Positions 25,768-35,634 of a DNA stretch of 64,000 nucleotides are shown piece after piece. The notes below the pieces were generated by a model. The model ran no database searches, was not told the origin of the DNA, and was given only the letters and a program-made list of their open reading frames with translations. Both the position numbers and the translations under genes were made by a program. The stretch's first letter is position 1; each line of letters opens with the position of its first letter. The stretch comes from Pseudobutyrivibrio sp. MD2005 (GTDB lineage Bacteria; Bacillota; Clostridia; Lachnospirales; Lachnospiraceae). The stretch is from positions 1 to 64,000 of the forward strand of contig NZ_JHXE01000020.1 of NCBI RefSeq assembly GCF_000621865.1. Direction: 5' to 3'.

Positions 25768-25852
25768 TTTCCTTCCTCCTTGTTTTTGCACTTACGTGCT
25801 TTTTAACTTTTTTATATAAGGCGCAGCGCACTGCGGCCATGCCTTCTAAAAA

Positions 25853-27076
25853 TTAGTTTGCAGATTTTGCTTCTTTACCCCCAAATAATCTGCCAATGAT
25901 TGAGCTCTTTCCGCTCTTCTTGTTGTATACATCAAATGCAACTGCTGCAAGAAGTACAAATCCTTTGATAACCTGTGTCTTATCAGCACCTACACCCATA
26001 AGCATAAGTCCGTTGTTAAGAACAGCCATTACAAGACCACCGACGATAGTTGCAAGAATTGTTCCAACACCACCTGATACTGCAGCACCACCAATGAATA
26101 CTGATGCGATTGCGTCCATTTCCCAAGATGTACCATCAGCAGGACCTGCTGCTGTTGAACGACCTACGAAAAGGATACCTGCGATTGCTGCAAGTAATGA
26201 CATGTTTACCATTGTAAGGAAATATGTCATTTTAACATTTACACCTGAAAGAGCTGCTGCTGCTTTGTTACCACCTACTGCATATACGTGACGTCCAAAC
26301 TTTGTACGCTGTGTAATGATGTGATAGATGATTGTAAGTAAAAGTAAGATAAGTCCTGGTACTGGGAAGGATGTGCCTACACGTCCTGAACCAAATAACC
26401 ATGTGAAATATCCAATTAAAACTGTCATAAGAGCGATTCTAACAACTACTGCCCAGAATGGATCTTTTGAGCCTGAGCCATTGTCTGAATGCTTGTATTT
26501 CTTAAGCTGTGCTACTACGTAACAAACAATACCGATAATACCAAGTAAAAGAGTTGAGTTGTTCATTCCTGTGAATGCTGGGCCCCATTCTGGTAAGTAT
26601 CCAGAACCAAACCACTTAAGCTGCTCTGGTGCAGGAACTGAAATTGAATGTGAAATCCAAATAACACCACCTCTGAAGATCATCATACCACCAAGTGTTG
26701 TGATGAATCCTGGGATACCAAGCTGTGCCAAGAAAAATCCATGCCATGCACCAGCTAAGATACCAATTGCGATTGCGATAAGAACTGCTACCCACCATGG
26801 AACATTGTAGTTCTTAGCAACCAGTGCCATAACCATTCCTGAGAAACCGGCTACAGAACCAACTGACAAGTCGATCTGACCAATAACAATTACCATTAAC
26901 ATTCCGAGAGCTAATACAAGTACGTATGCGTTACCTGAAAGCAAGTTCTGGAAGTTTGATGATGTAAGCATTCTTCCACCAGAAATGATATTGAATATAA
27001 TAATCAGCGCAGCTAACGCAACAACCATAGTGTATTGACGAAGGTCTCCGCCCAATACCTGTTTAATGTATTTCAT
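25853..27076 (-). CDS. mmsB: Multiple-monosaccharide ABC transporter permease
   Basis: 407 residues, 10 or more membrane helices, single-permease type as in MmsB/XylH. It contains the family segment IGQIDLSVGSVAGFSGM and the GGNKAAAALSGVN coupling-region motif. It forms a homodimer with the double ATPase encoded just upstream. Gap of 29 bp to the ATPase gene. Confidence 0.88.
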   Translation of the reverse strand: MKYIKQVLGGDLRQYTMVVALAALIIIFNIISGGRMLTSSNFQNLLSGNAYVLVLALGMLMVIVIGQIDLSVGSVAGFSGMVMALVAKNYNVPWWVAVLIAIAIGILAGAWHGFFLAQLGIPGFITTLGGMMIFRGGVIWISHSISVPAPEQLKWFGSGYLPEWGPAFTGMNNSTLLLGIIGIVCYVVAQLKKYKHSDNGSGSKDPFWAVVVRIALMTVLIGYFTWLFGSGRVGTSFPVPGLILLLLTIIYHIITQRTKFGRHVYAVGGNKAAAALSGVNVKMTYFLTMVNMSLLAAIAGILFVGRSTAAGPADGTSWEMDAIASVFIGGAAVSGGVGTILATIVGGLVMAVLNNGLMLMGVGADKTQVIKGFVLLAAVAFDVYNKKSGKSSIIGRLFGGKEAKSAN

Positions 27077-27105
27077 AATTTATTCCATCCTTTCATATCC
27101 ACGTA

Positions 27106-28641
27106 TTAGTTTGAAGTGATTGTCATCTTCTTCATCAAGCCTTCCTGATTTGCTTCGCTTGCTGCGAGCTCACCAGTGATAGTACCTTCAAAAATTGTAT
27201 AAATTCTATCAGCCATACCTAAAAGCTCTGGTAATTCAGATGATACTAAAATTACAGCTTTTCCATCATCAGCTAACTGATGAATGAGTTTGTAAATCTC
27301 ATATTTTGCACCTACGTCAATTCCTCGAGTAGGCTCGTCAAGAATCAGAATATCAGGTTCTGTGAACATCCATTTTGATAAAACAACCTTCTGCTGATTA
27401 CCACCTGAAAGAGTAGTAACACCAGCTTCGATATTTGCTGTCTTAATCTTTAATGATTTTCTGTATTCTTCAGCTGCTCTCTTTTCATCATTCAAATCTA
27501 AAAGACCATTTTTTGTAATCTTATCTAGATCTGCGGATACAACTGTTGTTCTAATGGAATCTAAAAGATTTAATCCTAAATTCTTTCTATCCTCAGGAAC
27601 ATATGCAATACCGTTTTTAATAGCCGCTTCAACGGATGTAAGCTTTACCTCGCGGCCCTTAATCTTTATCTGACCACTTCTGTAGATTCCATAGTTTCTA
27701 CCGAAGATTGAACGCATAAGCTCTGTTCTTCCGGCACCCATAAGACCTGCGAATCCAACGATTTCTCCAGCTCTTACATTGAAGCTTGCATTCTTGCAAA
27801 GCATTCTGCCTTCAACATCAGGATCTTCAACGTTCCAATTTGATACCTCAAATATTACGTCACCAATCTTTGGCTGATGTTCTGGATAACGGTTTTCGAT
27901 TGAACGACCAACCATGGCTTTGATGATTTTGTCCTCATCAACCTTTCCAGCTTCTACATCATAGCTCTCAACTGTGTGTCCATCTCTGATAACCGTAACA
28001 GCATCAGAAACAGCTGCGATTTCGTTAAGCTTATGAGAAATCATGATACATGTGATTCCCTTGTTCTTAAGCTCAACCATAAGGTTAAGAAGATTCTCTG
28101 AATCTGCCTCATTTAAAGCTGATGTTGGCTCATCAAGAATAAGAAGCTTAACATTCTTTGAAAGTGCCTTAGCAATTTCAACAAGCTGCTGTTGTCCAAC
28201 ACCAAGATGCTTTATAAGGATGTCTGGGTTAATTGAAAGACCAACCTTCTGAAGTATTTCATAGGTTCTTCTTTTTTCTTCACCCCAATCAATTAATCCT
28301 CTGTTTGCAATCTCGTTACCCATAAAGATGTTCTCTGTAATGGATAATTCAGGAATCATTGTCAACTCCTGGTGGATAATTGCGATTCCAGCACTTTCTG
28401 ACTCCTTGATGTTTTTGAACTTCATCTCAGCGCCCTTGTAGATGATTTTTCCATCATAAGTGCCGTAAGGATATACTCCAGACAAAACCTTCATCAGTGT
28501 AGATTTACCTGCACCATTCTCACCGCATATAGCATGTATAGTGCCTTCCTTCACTGAGAGGTTGACATCATCTAGTGCCTTAACACCTGGAAATTCTTTT
28601 GTAATCCCTTGCATCTGTAGGATAAAAGAATTATTCTCCAT
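27106..28641 (-). CDS. mmsA: Multiple-monosaccharide ABC transporter ATPase (two ABC domains)
   Basis: 511 residues with two ABC cassettes. The first has Walker [13 protein letters not shown], signature [15 protein letters not shown] and Walker [12 protein letters not shown]. The second has a degenerate Walker A ([10 protein letters not shown]), signature [15 protein letters not shown] and Walker [13 protein letters not shown]. The degenerate second site is normal for this sugar class (XylG, MglA, MmsA). It powers sugar uptake with the permease and lipoprotein. Confidence 0.92.
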   Translation of the reverse strand: MENNSFILQMQGITKEFPGVKALDDVNLSVKEGTIHAICGENGAGKSTLMKVLSGVYPYGTYDGKIIYKGAEMKFKNIKESESAGIAIIHQELTMIPELSITENIFMGNEIANRGLIDWGEEKRRTYEILQKVGLSINPDILIKHLGVGQQQLVEIAKALSKNVKLLILDEPTSALNEADSENLLNLMVELKNKGITCIMISHKLNEIAAVSDAVTVIRDGHTVESYDVEAGKVDEDKIIKAMVGRSIENRYPEHQPKIGDVIFEVSNWNVEDPDVEGRMLCKNASFNVRAGEIVGFAGLMGAGRTELMRSIFGRNYGIYRSGQIKIKGREVKLTSVEAAIKNGIAYVPEDRKNLGLNLLDSIRTTVVSADLDKITKNGLLDLNDEKRAAEEYRKSLKIKTANIEAGVTTLSGGNQQKVVLSKWMFTEPDILILDEPTRGIDVGAKYEIYKLIHQLADDGKAVILVSSELPELLGMADRIYTIFEGTITGELAASEANQEGLMKKMTITSN

Positions 28642-28676
28642 ATTTGTATTACCTCCCTTATATATATACCTGTGCT

Positions 28677-29894
28677 TTAGTTTGAAACTAAATATTCACT
28701 TGGTTTCCTAAGAACTCTATCAGTGGCAATTGCCGCTGCCCCATATAATGTAGGATCAATACTTAATGTTGATATCTCAATTTTGACCCTGTTATGTATC
28801 TCTGGTATTGTTCGCTCTTCAACAATCTTTTTGACTGTTGGAAGTATCAGCTCATCTCCCTTCGAAATACTATCTCCTATTACTATTATTTCTGGATCAT
28901 ATGCGTTGATTAATGTTACACAACCCAGCCCTATATAGAATGCTATTTCTTCAACTAGCTTTTTAGCTTTTTCATTACCTTCTCTGGCCGCTTCAAAAAC
29001 ACGGTCACAAGCCTCAACTCTGTTTTTGTATTTTTCATTGAAAAGTTCTGGTAATTCCTCACCGGCTCTTTTCAGAAATGCCATTGTGGAACAATAAAGC
29101 TCTAAGCACCCTTTATTACCACATTCACAAGGCAATCCATTGTAATCAATGCTGATATGACCAACCTCACTGGCAATTCCCTGATTTCCCATAAGCAAGC
29201 TGTCGTGATCAACAACTCCTGAACCAACGCCTTCGCCTACAAGGAAATATGTAAGTGATGATAATGGTCTGCCATGATTACCGAACCACCATTCTGCAAG
29301 TGCTCCTGCATTGGCATCCTGCTCAATAAACACTGGTTTATCAAATTCATTCTTTAATTCATCAATGAAGTTGATGTTATGCCAGCTTGGCATTCTTGTT
29401 ACCATCGCAATTCGGCCTTCTTTTCTAAGATACGGCCCCGGAAGTGCTAAGCCTATAGCAACAACATTGGAATACTCATCTAAAAGCTTTTGAATCTGGT
29501 CTTTCATCTGGCTAAGTACCTTACCCGCATTCTCGTCAAGACCAAATTCTGTCTCGCTTTGTGTGTAAAGCTTTCCAGATATATCAAACACGCCTATTGC
29601 AAAAACATGTCTTGCAAACTTAACCCCTATAACAAGATTTTTTTCTGCATTAAGTCGTATTCCTATTGAACGTCTATTTCCACTCCCTTTTACAATACCA
29701 ACCTCCGAAACAATACCCATATCTATTAGATAGCCTACAAGCTTTGTGATAGATGCTTGAGTAAGTCCCATCATCTTAGCAATCTCAGCTCTACTGCAAA
29801 TTTCCTTTTGCTGAAGTATTCGAACTATTGCTGAACGATTCATCTCTGTTAAATCAGTAGTATTGTTTCCAGCAACCTCTGTTACTTTTTTCAT
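28677..29894 (-). CDS. ROK family transcriptional repressor
   Basis: 405 residues. An N-terminal winged helix-turn-helix (about 12-75, with [12 protein letters not shown]-type recognition) is joined to a ROK sugar-kinase-like domain. The zinc-binding CxCGxxGCLE motif ([13 protein letters not shown]) is present, and an ATP-site motif is kept in part. Such XylR/NagC-type regulators leave DNA when a sugar or sugar phosphate binds. The start at 29894 follows GAGGTGAC. It is the first gene of the sugar operon, and its promoter overlaps the palindrome at 29920-29947. Confidence 0.92.
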   Translation of the reverse strand: MKKVTEVAGNNTTDLTEMNRSAIVRILQQKEICSRAEIAKMMGLTQASITKLVGYLIDMGIVSEVGIVKGSGNRRSIGIRLNAEKNLVIGVKFARHVFAIGVFDISGKLYTQSETEFGLDENAGKVLSQMKDQIQKLLDEYSNVVAIGLALPGPYLRKEGRIAMVTRMPSWHNINFIDELKNEFDKPVFIEQDANAGALAEWWFGNHGRPLSSLTYFLVGEGVGSGVVDHDSLLMGNQGIASEVGHISIDYNGLPCECGNKGCLELYCSTMAFLKRAGEELPELFNEKYKNRVEACDRVFEAAREGNEKAKKLVEEIAFYIGLGCVTLINAYDPEIIVIGDSISKGDELILPTVKKIVEERTIPEIHNRVKIEISTLSIDPTLYGAAAIATDRVLRKPSEYLVSN

Positions 29895-29919
29895 TAAAGT
29901 CACCTCGTAATTGCTTTCA

Positions 29920-29947
29920 AGTGTTAATCACTTAACACTGTTAACAC
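29920..29947. promoter_or_regulatory. Probable operator of the ROK repressor
   Basis: AGTGTTAATCACTTAACACT (29920-29939) is a 20-bp perfect inverted repeat (8-4-8), followed directly by GTTAACAC. It overlaps the expected transcription start of the ROK gene, just downstream of the -10 box, the ideal place for autorepression. Confidence 0.72.
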
Positions 29948-29974
29948 AATAATGCTAATTGTCTCTAGGGTCAA
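29946..29974 (-). promoter_or_regulatory. Promoter of the sugar operon
   Basis: On the minus strand TTGACC (29974-29969) and TATTGT (29951-29946) are 17 bp apart. The repressor palindrome lies across the start point. Confidence 0.6.
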
Positions 29975-29989
29975 TAGGATTTAGTACTA

Positions 29990-30008
29990 TTTCACAATTT
30001 TTGTGAAA
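29990..30008. promoter_or_regulatory. Second palindrome upstream of the sugar operon
   Basis: TTTCACAATTTTTGTGAAA is a perfect 8-3-8 inverted repeat located about 20 bp upstream of the -35 box. It could be an activator or catabolite-control site. It does not match the cre consensus well. The rest of 30009-30244 shows only AT-rich sequence. Confidence 0.5.
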
Positions 30009-30332
30009 CATATAAAAATAGGGTGTGCATTTTTTATAAAATCTCTACAATGACTGAATTTTCAGCGTTTTTCAGCATAAATAATCAATCAAATAGTCAT
30101 TTCTCGCCCCAAAAATCGCTCAAATTCATTCATTTATATGGTTACTCTATGATTATTTCAATCAAAATAATCAAATCTCAATCATCAGAAATAGCATATT
30201 GCACAATTCAGCTAAAACGTAAATATGCATTTTTTAGATAATAAAAAATAGGCTACGCCTACTCAACTCCCCTGCCCCTCAATCATGAGGGGTGGGGTTT
30301 ATCTCTTAGTTCTAGTCTTCTATAATTATCTT

Positions 30333-31469
30333 ATGGGTAACATTCTTCAAGAAATATTCCTAGATAATTACGAAGAATTTATGATGACCACACATCCACG
30401 CCAGGCTGTCATTGATAATGTAAACAAGATGATTGAGTGTGGTAATCCTTCTTTTGGTGGTGCCATGTACGGATGTACAAAATGTGGCACTCTTAAATTT
30501 GTCCCTTTCAGATGTCACAGTAGATTCTGTCCCACCTGCGGAACCCAGTACTCCGCTAAACGAACTACTGCCATGTCTTTTAAACTTGTCAGAACCACTC
30601 ATCGCCATTGCGTTTTCACTATCCCCGAAGAACTTAGACAATTCTTTCTTGATGACAGAGATTTGCTAAACTGTCTTTTCTCTTCTGTTCGTTCTGTAGT
30701 TTTAGAAATGTTTCATAAAGATAACAAATCTGAATGCTTTACTCCTGGTATGATTTGCGTATTACATACTTTTGGAAGAAGTCTTCAGTGGAACCCTCAT
30801 ATTCACTGCTTAGTAACTGAAGGTGGTGTTGGCAATAACACTGTATGGCGCCCCAAAAAGCACTTTAACTATACATATCTAAGAAATGCTTTTCGAACCG
30901 CTCTCTTGAATGAAATGGAAGGAAAAATCGGTCCTTCATTCAAGAAAACAAAAGCATATATCTACAAACACTGTGCTAATGGCTTTTATGTCTATGCAAA
31001 ACCAAATCAATGTAATCCAAAACAGATTGCCAAATACATTGGCAGATATCTTGGCAGACCTGTTATCTCTACAAAACGAATAGACAGCTATAAAAATGGC
31101 ATTGTTACCTATCACTATAATCGTCATGAGGATGATAAATTAATGGTAGTAAAACTTCCTGTCATTGATTTCATGAAACTCCTTGCTCAACACATACCAG
31201 AAAAGCACTTCAAACAAATCCGATACTATGGCATCTATGCCCGCAATAGGGAACAGGATCATAACATCTTAAAAGCCATACCTAAAGAAAAACATCGTTT
31301 TCTTTTGAATAAAACTAAATGGCGCAACTCCATTGCTGCAACATTTGGTTATGACCCAATTCAATGTCCTTGCTGTAAGGAAACAATGACTATACTTGAA
31401 ATCAAGTATGCTCATCATTCATACACTCTACAGGAACTCTACGAAAGAGCTTGGGCTAAAGCTGGATAG
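30333..31469 (+). CDS. IS91 family transposase
   Basis: About 378 residues from the ATG at 30333; an upstream in-frame start at 30285 lies inside the hairpin. The N-terminal zinc-binding domain has CTKCG...FRCHSRFCPTCGTQYS. The HUH motif is in WNPHIHCLVTEGG, and the catalytic tyrosine region is KYIGRYLGRP. A second CPCC cluster is at the C terminus. It nicks single-stranded DNA and moves by rolling-circle transposition. The frame is complete and could be active. No clear ribosome site precedes the start. Confidence 0.92.
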   Translation: MGNILQEIFLDNYEEFMMTTHPRQAVIDNVNKMIECGNPSFGGAMYGCTKCGTLKFVPFRCHSRFCPTCGTQYSAKRTTAMSFKLVRTTHRHCVFTIPEELRQFFLDDRDLLNCLFSSVRSVVLEMFHKDNKSECFTPGMICVLHTFGRSLQWNPHIHCLVTEGGVGNNTVWRPKKHFNYTYLRNAFRTALLNEMEGKIGPSFKKTKAYIYKHCANGFYVYAKPNQCNPKQIAKYIGRYLGRPVISTKRIDSYKNGIVTYHYNRHEDDKLMVVKLPVIDFMKLLAQHIPEKHFKQIRYYGIYARNREQDHNILKAIPKEKHRFLLNKTKWRNSIAATFGYDPIQCPCCKETMTILEIKYAHHSYTLQELYERAWAKAG

Positions 31470-31489
31470 GTTCCTATATCTTTCTCCAA

Positions 31490-31711
31490 GTGTTAAAATC
31501 ATTAAAAAGCTTGGAGGTGATTCTTATTAGTAACAACAATCCTGTAGATGAAATAAGAACTAAATATATCCAAAATCCACCTGAAGGAATGACGGCATCT
31601 GACATCAAAGCTATGAGCGATGATGATTTATTAGATATGCACTATTTCCTTGAAGATGATGATTTTGATTCAGAAGATGAAGTAGGTGCAGAAGGTTTTT
31701 ATATCTTCTAA
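31490..31711 (+). CDS. Acidic accessory protein of the IS91-type element
   Basis: Up to 73 residues, very rich in Asp and Glu (DDDLLDMHYFLEDDDFDSEDE). It lies 20 bp after the transposase and is followed by a GC-rich terminator. The strong ribosome site CTTGGAGGTGAT sits inside the longest frame, so translation more likely begins at a non-AUG codon just after it (ATT at about 31529), giving about 60 residues. Function unknown; perhaps a transposition modulator. Confidence 0.55.
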   Translation: MLKSLKSLEVILISNNNPVDEIRTKYIQNPPEGMTASDIKAMSDDDLLDMHYFLEDDDFDSEDEVGAEGFYIF

Positions 31712-31731
31712 GTAATACTTCTTGTTTTCAT

Positions 31732-31755
31732 GCCCGCCTCCGCGCGGGCCTTTTT
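31732..31755 (+). terminator. Terminator at the end of the IS91-type element
   Basis: GCCCGC-ctccgc-GCGGGC stem followed by CCTTTTT on the plus strand. Confidence 0.75.
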
Positions 31756-31840
31756 AGTTCAAGATTTCTCCGAAGGAGAAATTTCCTATAAAGTAAAAAA
31801 GAGTTTCGCTTTGCAAAACTCCAGCAGCTGGCTAAAAAAA

Positions 31841-31870
31841 AAAGTGCCTCGGATTACCCGAAGCACTTTT
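31841..31870 (-). terminator. nrdD terminator
   Basis: AAAGTGC-c-TCGG and CCGA-a-GCACTTT stem. On the minus strand a run of ten T follows. Confidence 0.9.
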
Positions 31871-31880
31871 GATTAACTAT

Positions 31881-34271
31881 TTAGTTCTCATCAACATATT
31901 TCTGAATGTTGCTTGCGTTAGCATAACGCTTAACATCATCACCATCAACAACAACTAATGTAGGAGCCTGCATAACTCCATATTTCTTTGTCATATCTAC
32001 CTGCTCTTCAGCATCGATAAGGATGTAGTCCTCATCCTCAAGAATTTCCTTTGCTCTAGCACAGTTTGGACATGTCTTTGTTGTGAATAGATACTTAACA
32101 CCTGTTGTAGGTTCCTCAGAGACTACCTGAAGATTAATCTGTGGCTGCTCTTTCTTTGCTGCTTCAGCCACATGCTTTTCTCCTGCACGGCGGCAAACAG
32201 AACCAGCAATATCGTAAAGCTTACGATTCTTGAACTCCTGAGTCTTGCCCTCGTTCCAGTTCTGAACTGGACGATAGTAGCCAGTGATACGGCTATAAAC
32301 TTCTGCTGTCTTGCCACAGTGTGGACATGTGTAATGCTCACCTGCAATATAACCATGTTCCTTACATACAGAATATGTAGGAGACAATGTGTAATATGGA
32401 AGCTTGTAGTTTTCAGCGATCTTACGAACAAGATTTGCTGCAGATTCCCAAGTAGGAAGCTTCTCACCAATGAATGCATGGAATACAGTACCTGATGTAT
32501 AGAGTGTCTGTAATTCATCCTGAACATCAAGTGCATCAAAGATATCTGATGTGTATTCTACAGGCATGTGTGAGCTGTTAGTGTAGAATGGTGTGTCACC
32601 TTCCTTACCAGCTGTGATGATATCAGGGAACTGCTCACGGTCATGCTTTGCAAAACGGTATGTTGTAGACTCTGCTGGTGTAGCCTCAAGGTTGTAAAGA
32701 TCACCATACATCTCCTGATAATCAGAGAGACGCTCACGCATATGATTCAATACATCCTTTGCAAACTGCTGTGTCTTCTTGCTAGTCATATCTGCGCGAA
32801 GCCAATTTGCATTAAGACCTACTTCATTCATACCGATAAGACCGATTGTTGAGAAGTGGTTATTGAATGTTCCAAGGTATCTCTTTGTATAAGGATATAA
32901 GCCTTCATCAAGAAGCTTTGTGATAACACCACGTTTAATCTTAAGTGAACGTGCACTGATGTCCATAAGCTTATCAAGACGTGCATAGAAATCTGCCTCG
33001 TCAACAGCCTGGTAAGCAATACGTGGAAGGTTGATAGTTACAACACCTACTGAACCAGTGCTCTCACCTGAGCCAAAGAATCCACCTGACTTCTTGCGAA
33101 GCTCGCGAAGATCAAGACGAAGACGGCAGCACATAGAACGTACATCGCTTGGCTCCATATCTGAATTGATATAGTTGCTGAAATATGGTGTACCATACTT
33201 AGCTGTCATTTCGAATAATAATCTGTTGTTTTCTGTGTCAGACCAATCAAAATCACTTGTAATAGAATATGTAGGGATTGGATACTGGAATCCACGTCCG
33301 TTGGCATCACCCTCAATCATTATCTCAAGGAATGCCTTGTTAACCATATCCATTTCCTTCTTGCAGTCCTTGTATTTGAAGTCCTGCTCCTTGCCACCTA
33401 CGATAGCTGGAAGTTCTGCAAGGTCGTTTGGTACAGTCCAATCCAAAGTAATATTTGAGAATGGAGCCTGTGTACCCCAACGTGAAGGTGTGTTAACACC
33501 ATATATAAATGCCTCAAGGCACTTTTTAACTTCTTCGTATGAAAGATGATCAGCCTTAACAAATGGTGCAAGATATGTATCAAATGAAGAGAAAGCCTGA
33601 GCGCCTGCCCATTCATTCTGCATGATACCAAGGAAGTTTACCATCTGATTGCAAAGAACTGATAAATGCTTTGCAGGAGCTGATGTAATCTTTCCTGTAA
33701 TTCCACCTAAGCCCTCTTGGATAAGCTGCTTAAGCGACCAACCTGCACAGTATCCTGTAAGCATTGAAAGATCATGAATGTGGATATCTGCATTACGGTG
33801 TGCCTGTGCAATCTCCTCATCATAAATCTCTGAAAGCCAGTAATTAGCTGTGATTGCGCCAGAGTTTGAAAGGATAAGTCCACCTACAGAATATGTAACA
33901 GTAGAATTTTCCTTTACACGCCAGTCTTCTACCTTAACATAGCTATCTACAACATTCTTGTAATCAAGAACTGTAGACTTCATGTTACGCATCTTTTCAC
34001 GCTGTTTTCTATATAAAATGTATGCTTTTGCAACATCTGTATAGCCAGTCTGCTCTAAAACGTTTTCAACTGAATCCTGAATATCTTCAACTGAAATCTT
34101 TCCATCTTTAATCTTTGTCTGGAAATCTGCTGATACTCTAAGTGACAATAAGCCGATAATATCGTCATTGTATTCTTTCTTTGTAGCTTCAAAAGCCTTA
34201 GCAATGGCATCATTAATTTTACCTAAATTAAATTCAGCGATTTCTCCATCTCTTTTTACAACATCAAACAA
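31881..34271 (-). CDS. nrdD: Anaerobic ribonucleoside-triphosphate reductase with fused thioredoxin-like domain
   Basis: 796 residues. An ATP-cone lies at about 1-90, followed by the catalytic barrel. Glycyl-radical motif SRITGYYRPVQNWN has Gly at about 664, preceded by a CPHC metal-finger pair. After a short linker the last 70 residues form a glutaredoxin/thioredoxin-like domain with TCPNC (Cys 734 and 737). The fused domain suggests thiol-based rather than formate-based reduction. The activating enzyme gene nrdG is not next to it; an IS91-type element lies downstream. Promoter region with NrdR boxes. Confidence 0.95.
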   Translation of the reverse strand: MFDVVKRDGEIAEFNLGKINDAIAKAFEATKKEYNDDIIGLLSLRVSADFQTKIKDGKISVEDIQDSVENVLEQTGYTDVAKAYILYRKQREKMRNMKSTVLDYKNVVDSYVKVEDWRVKENSTVTYSVGGLILSNSGAITANYWLSEIYDEEIAQAHRNADIHIHDLSMLTGYCAGWSLKQLIQEGLGGITGKITSAPAKHLSVLCNQMVNFLGIMQNEWAGAQAFSSFDTYLAPFVKADHLSYEEVKKCLEAFIYGVNTPSRWGTQAPFSNITLDWTVPNDLAELPAIVGGKEQDFKYKDCKKEMDMVNKAFLEIMIEGDANGRGFQYPIPTYSITSDFDWSDTENNRLLFEMTAKYGTPYFSNYINSDMEPSDVRSMCCRLRLDLRELRKKSGGFFGSGESTGSVGVVTINLPRIAYQAVDEADFYARLDKLMDISARSLKIKRGVITKLLDEGLYPYTKRYLGTFNNHFSTIGLIGMNEVGLNANWLRADMTSKKTQQFAKDVLNHMRERLSDYQEMYGDLYNLEATPAESTTYRFAKHDREQFPDIITAGKEGDTPFYTNSSHMPVEYTSDIFDALDVQDELQTLYTSGTVFHAFIGEKLPTWESAANLVRKIAENYKLPYYTLSPTYSVCKEHGYIAGEHYTCPHCGKTAEVYSRITGYYRPVQNWNEGKTQEFKNRKLYDIAGSVCRRAGEKHVAEAAKKEQPQINLQVVSEEPTTGVKYLFTTKTCPNCARAKEILEDEDYILIDAEEQVDMTKKYGVMQAPTLVVVDGDDVKRYANASNIQKYVDEN

Positions 34272-34424
34272 TTTTTCTCACCAATTTCCTTTCTCTAGTA
34301 TCCTCAAATTGTGTCAAAAAAGGACTCCCCTTCACCTTTTTGTTGTCGCGACATTTTGTTCATCTAAGGTACTTTCGACTTGATTATATGTTATCAAAAT
34401 GTAGGGTATTATTCAATGAACAAA

Positions 34425-34440
34425 AACTATATATAGTGTT
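34425..34440. promoter_or_regulatory. NrdR box upstream of nrdD
   Basis: AACTATATATAGTGTT is close to the NrdR consensus ACACTATATATAGTGT and lies about 155 bp before nrdD. NrdR represses ribonucleotide reductase genes when ATP/dATP levels are high. A paired box normally sits about 31 bp away; only a weak match is seen there (34456-34471). Confidence 0.7.
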
Positions 34441-34535
34441 TTTCGTCATTATTACCTAAATTTATATTTGTTATTTGAATATTTTCTAGGTAGATTTACG
34501 CTTCAACCTATACAATATTTTGTGTTTCCGCAGAA

Positions 34536-34566
34536 AATGGACACACTATATTTAGTGTGTCCATTT
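34536..34566. terminator. Terminator of the TPR gene containing a NrdR-like box
   Basis: AAATGGACACACTA pairs with TAGTGTGTCCATTT around a short loop, downstream of the minus-strand TPR gene. Its core ACACTATATTTAGTGT (34543-34558) also matches the NrdR box pattern, so one sequence may serve as both terminator and repressor site. Confidence 0.6.
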
Positions 34567-34583
34567 ATTGTTAAATTCAGTAT

Positions 34584-35537
34584 TTATCTGGTTTGCAGGA
34601 AGATAAGTTCCTTTGCCGCAGCCTCATCATTTGGATAATCCTCAACATATTGTGTCAAGAAATCCTTCGCTTCTGAGTACCTATCCAGCTTTTCAAGTGC
34701 TGCAACCTGTCCCTTCATAAGTTCAGCCATATTGTCTATTGAATCAAGACTCAACCCTGCTTGATAATACCCTAGAGCATTTTCATAATTGCCATTTGCC
34801 ATCTCAATGTCACCAAGAGTAGCAAGTGCACCGCTAGTAACATCGTCAGATTTAGCATATTCCTCTAGCAATGCTTTAGCTGAATCATAATCTCCCTCAT
34901 CCTGATAAAGCTTTGCAAGATATAACTTTGCTTCTACAATATCTTTATCCACTGCTTTTTGAAGATTTGTTTTGGCCTCTGAAGTCTTGCCAAGCATGTA
35001 GTAGATTCTTCCTTTATAATATGTGCCATTAGCACTCTTGTCTGAAATATCTAAGGCATTATTCAGATATACAAGCCCCTGATCAGTGTAACCTAGGGAA
35101 TTAAGATTCTCATAAATCTGTATATATAATAGGTAGTTCTTTTTATCTACGGCAACGGCTGCATCGTAATCAGTGATAGCTTCACCAATTTCTCCCTCGC
35201 CGGCATAAATACTACCACGCAAGAAATAGGCCTCGTAATTATCCTCATCGTATCGAATTAAATAGGTGTATGTCTTAACAGCATCGTCAAAAAGACCTGC
35301 TGAATATTGTGCTGCCGCCTTGTAGTAATTGATATCTATCTCCAAGTCAGTAACTTTACCAATGGATTTGCCTAGAGCCTGATTAAATAAATCAATAGCC
35401 CCTTCATAATCTCCTGCTTCCATCGCAGCCACACCTTCGTCACGTAAGGCTACTTCTTTTTCATTATATTTACCACAACCAGCTAAACTGGATGCTATAC
35501 ATAAAGTTAACAGTAATGTGATTAATCGTTTTCTCAT
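34584..35537 (-). CDS. TPR-repeat lipoprotein
   Basis: 317 residues. A signal peptide with lipobox SLAGC (Cys about 21) is followed by about seven tetratricopeptide repeats (for example EGVAAMEAGDYEGAIDLFNQAL and GNYENALGYYQAGL). It should be a surface-anchored scaffold for protein-protein contacts; partner unknown. Confidence 0.87.
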   Translation of the reverse strand: MRKRLITLLLTLCIASSLAGCGKYNEKEVALRDEGVAAMEAGDYEGAIDLFNQALGKSIGKVTDLEIDINYYKAAAQYSAGLFDDAVKTYTYLIRYDEDNYEAYFLRGSIYAGEGEIGEAITDYDAAVAVDKKNYLLYIQIYENLNSLGYTDQGLVYLNNALDISDKSANGTYYKGRIYYMLGKTSEAKTNLQKAVDKDIVEAKLYLAKLYQDEGDYDSAKALLEEYAKSDDVTSGALATLGDIEMANGNYENALGYYQAGLSLDSIDNMAELMKGQVAALEKLDRYSEAKDFLTQYVEDYPNDEAAAKELIFLQTR

Positions 35538-35634
35538 AGAAATTATTTTATCAAAGTAAGAAACCTTTGTGTAGATTAAATATTGAGTTATATTGTGTTA
35601 TAATGTGACTCAAATAATAAAGGAGACTAACAAT

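Larger units (their letters stand above)
30245..31760 (+). mobile_element. IS91-type insertion element (approximate ends)
   Basis: A Y-type HUH transposase gene and a short acidic partner gene are enclosed by two subterminal hairpins: CCCC-TG-CCCCTC/GAGGGG-T-GGGG at 30269-30297 and GCCCGC/GCGGGC at 31732-31749. IS91 elements lack terminal inverted repeats and make no target duplication, so the exact ends cannot be read here. It lies between the sugar regulon promoter and the 3' end of nrdD and seems to disrupt neither. Confidence 0.7.

Noticed and set aside
30023-30241. 72-codon frame left of the IS91-type element
   Set aside because: No ribosome site, unusual composition, and lies in the sugar operon control region.
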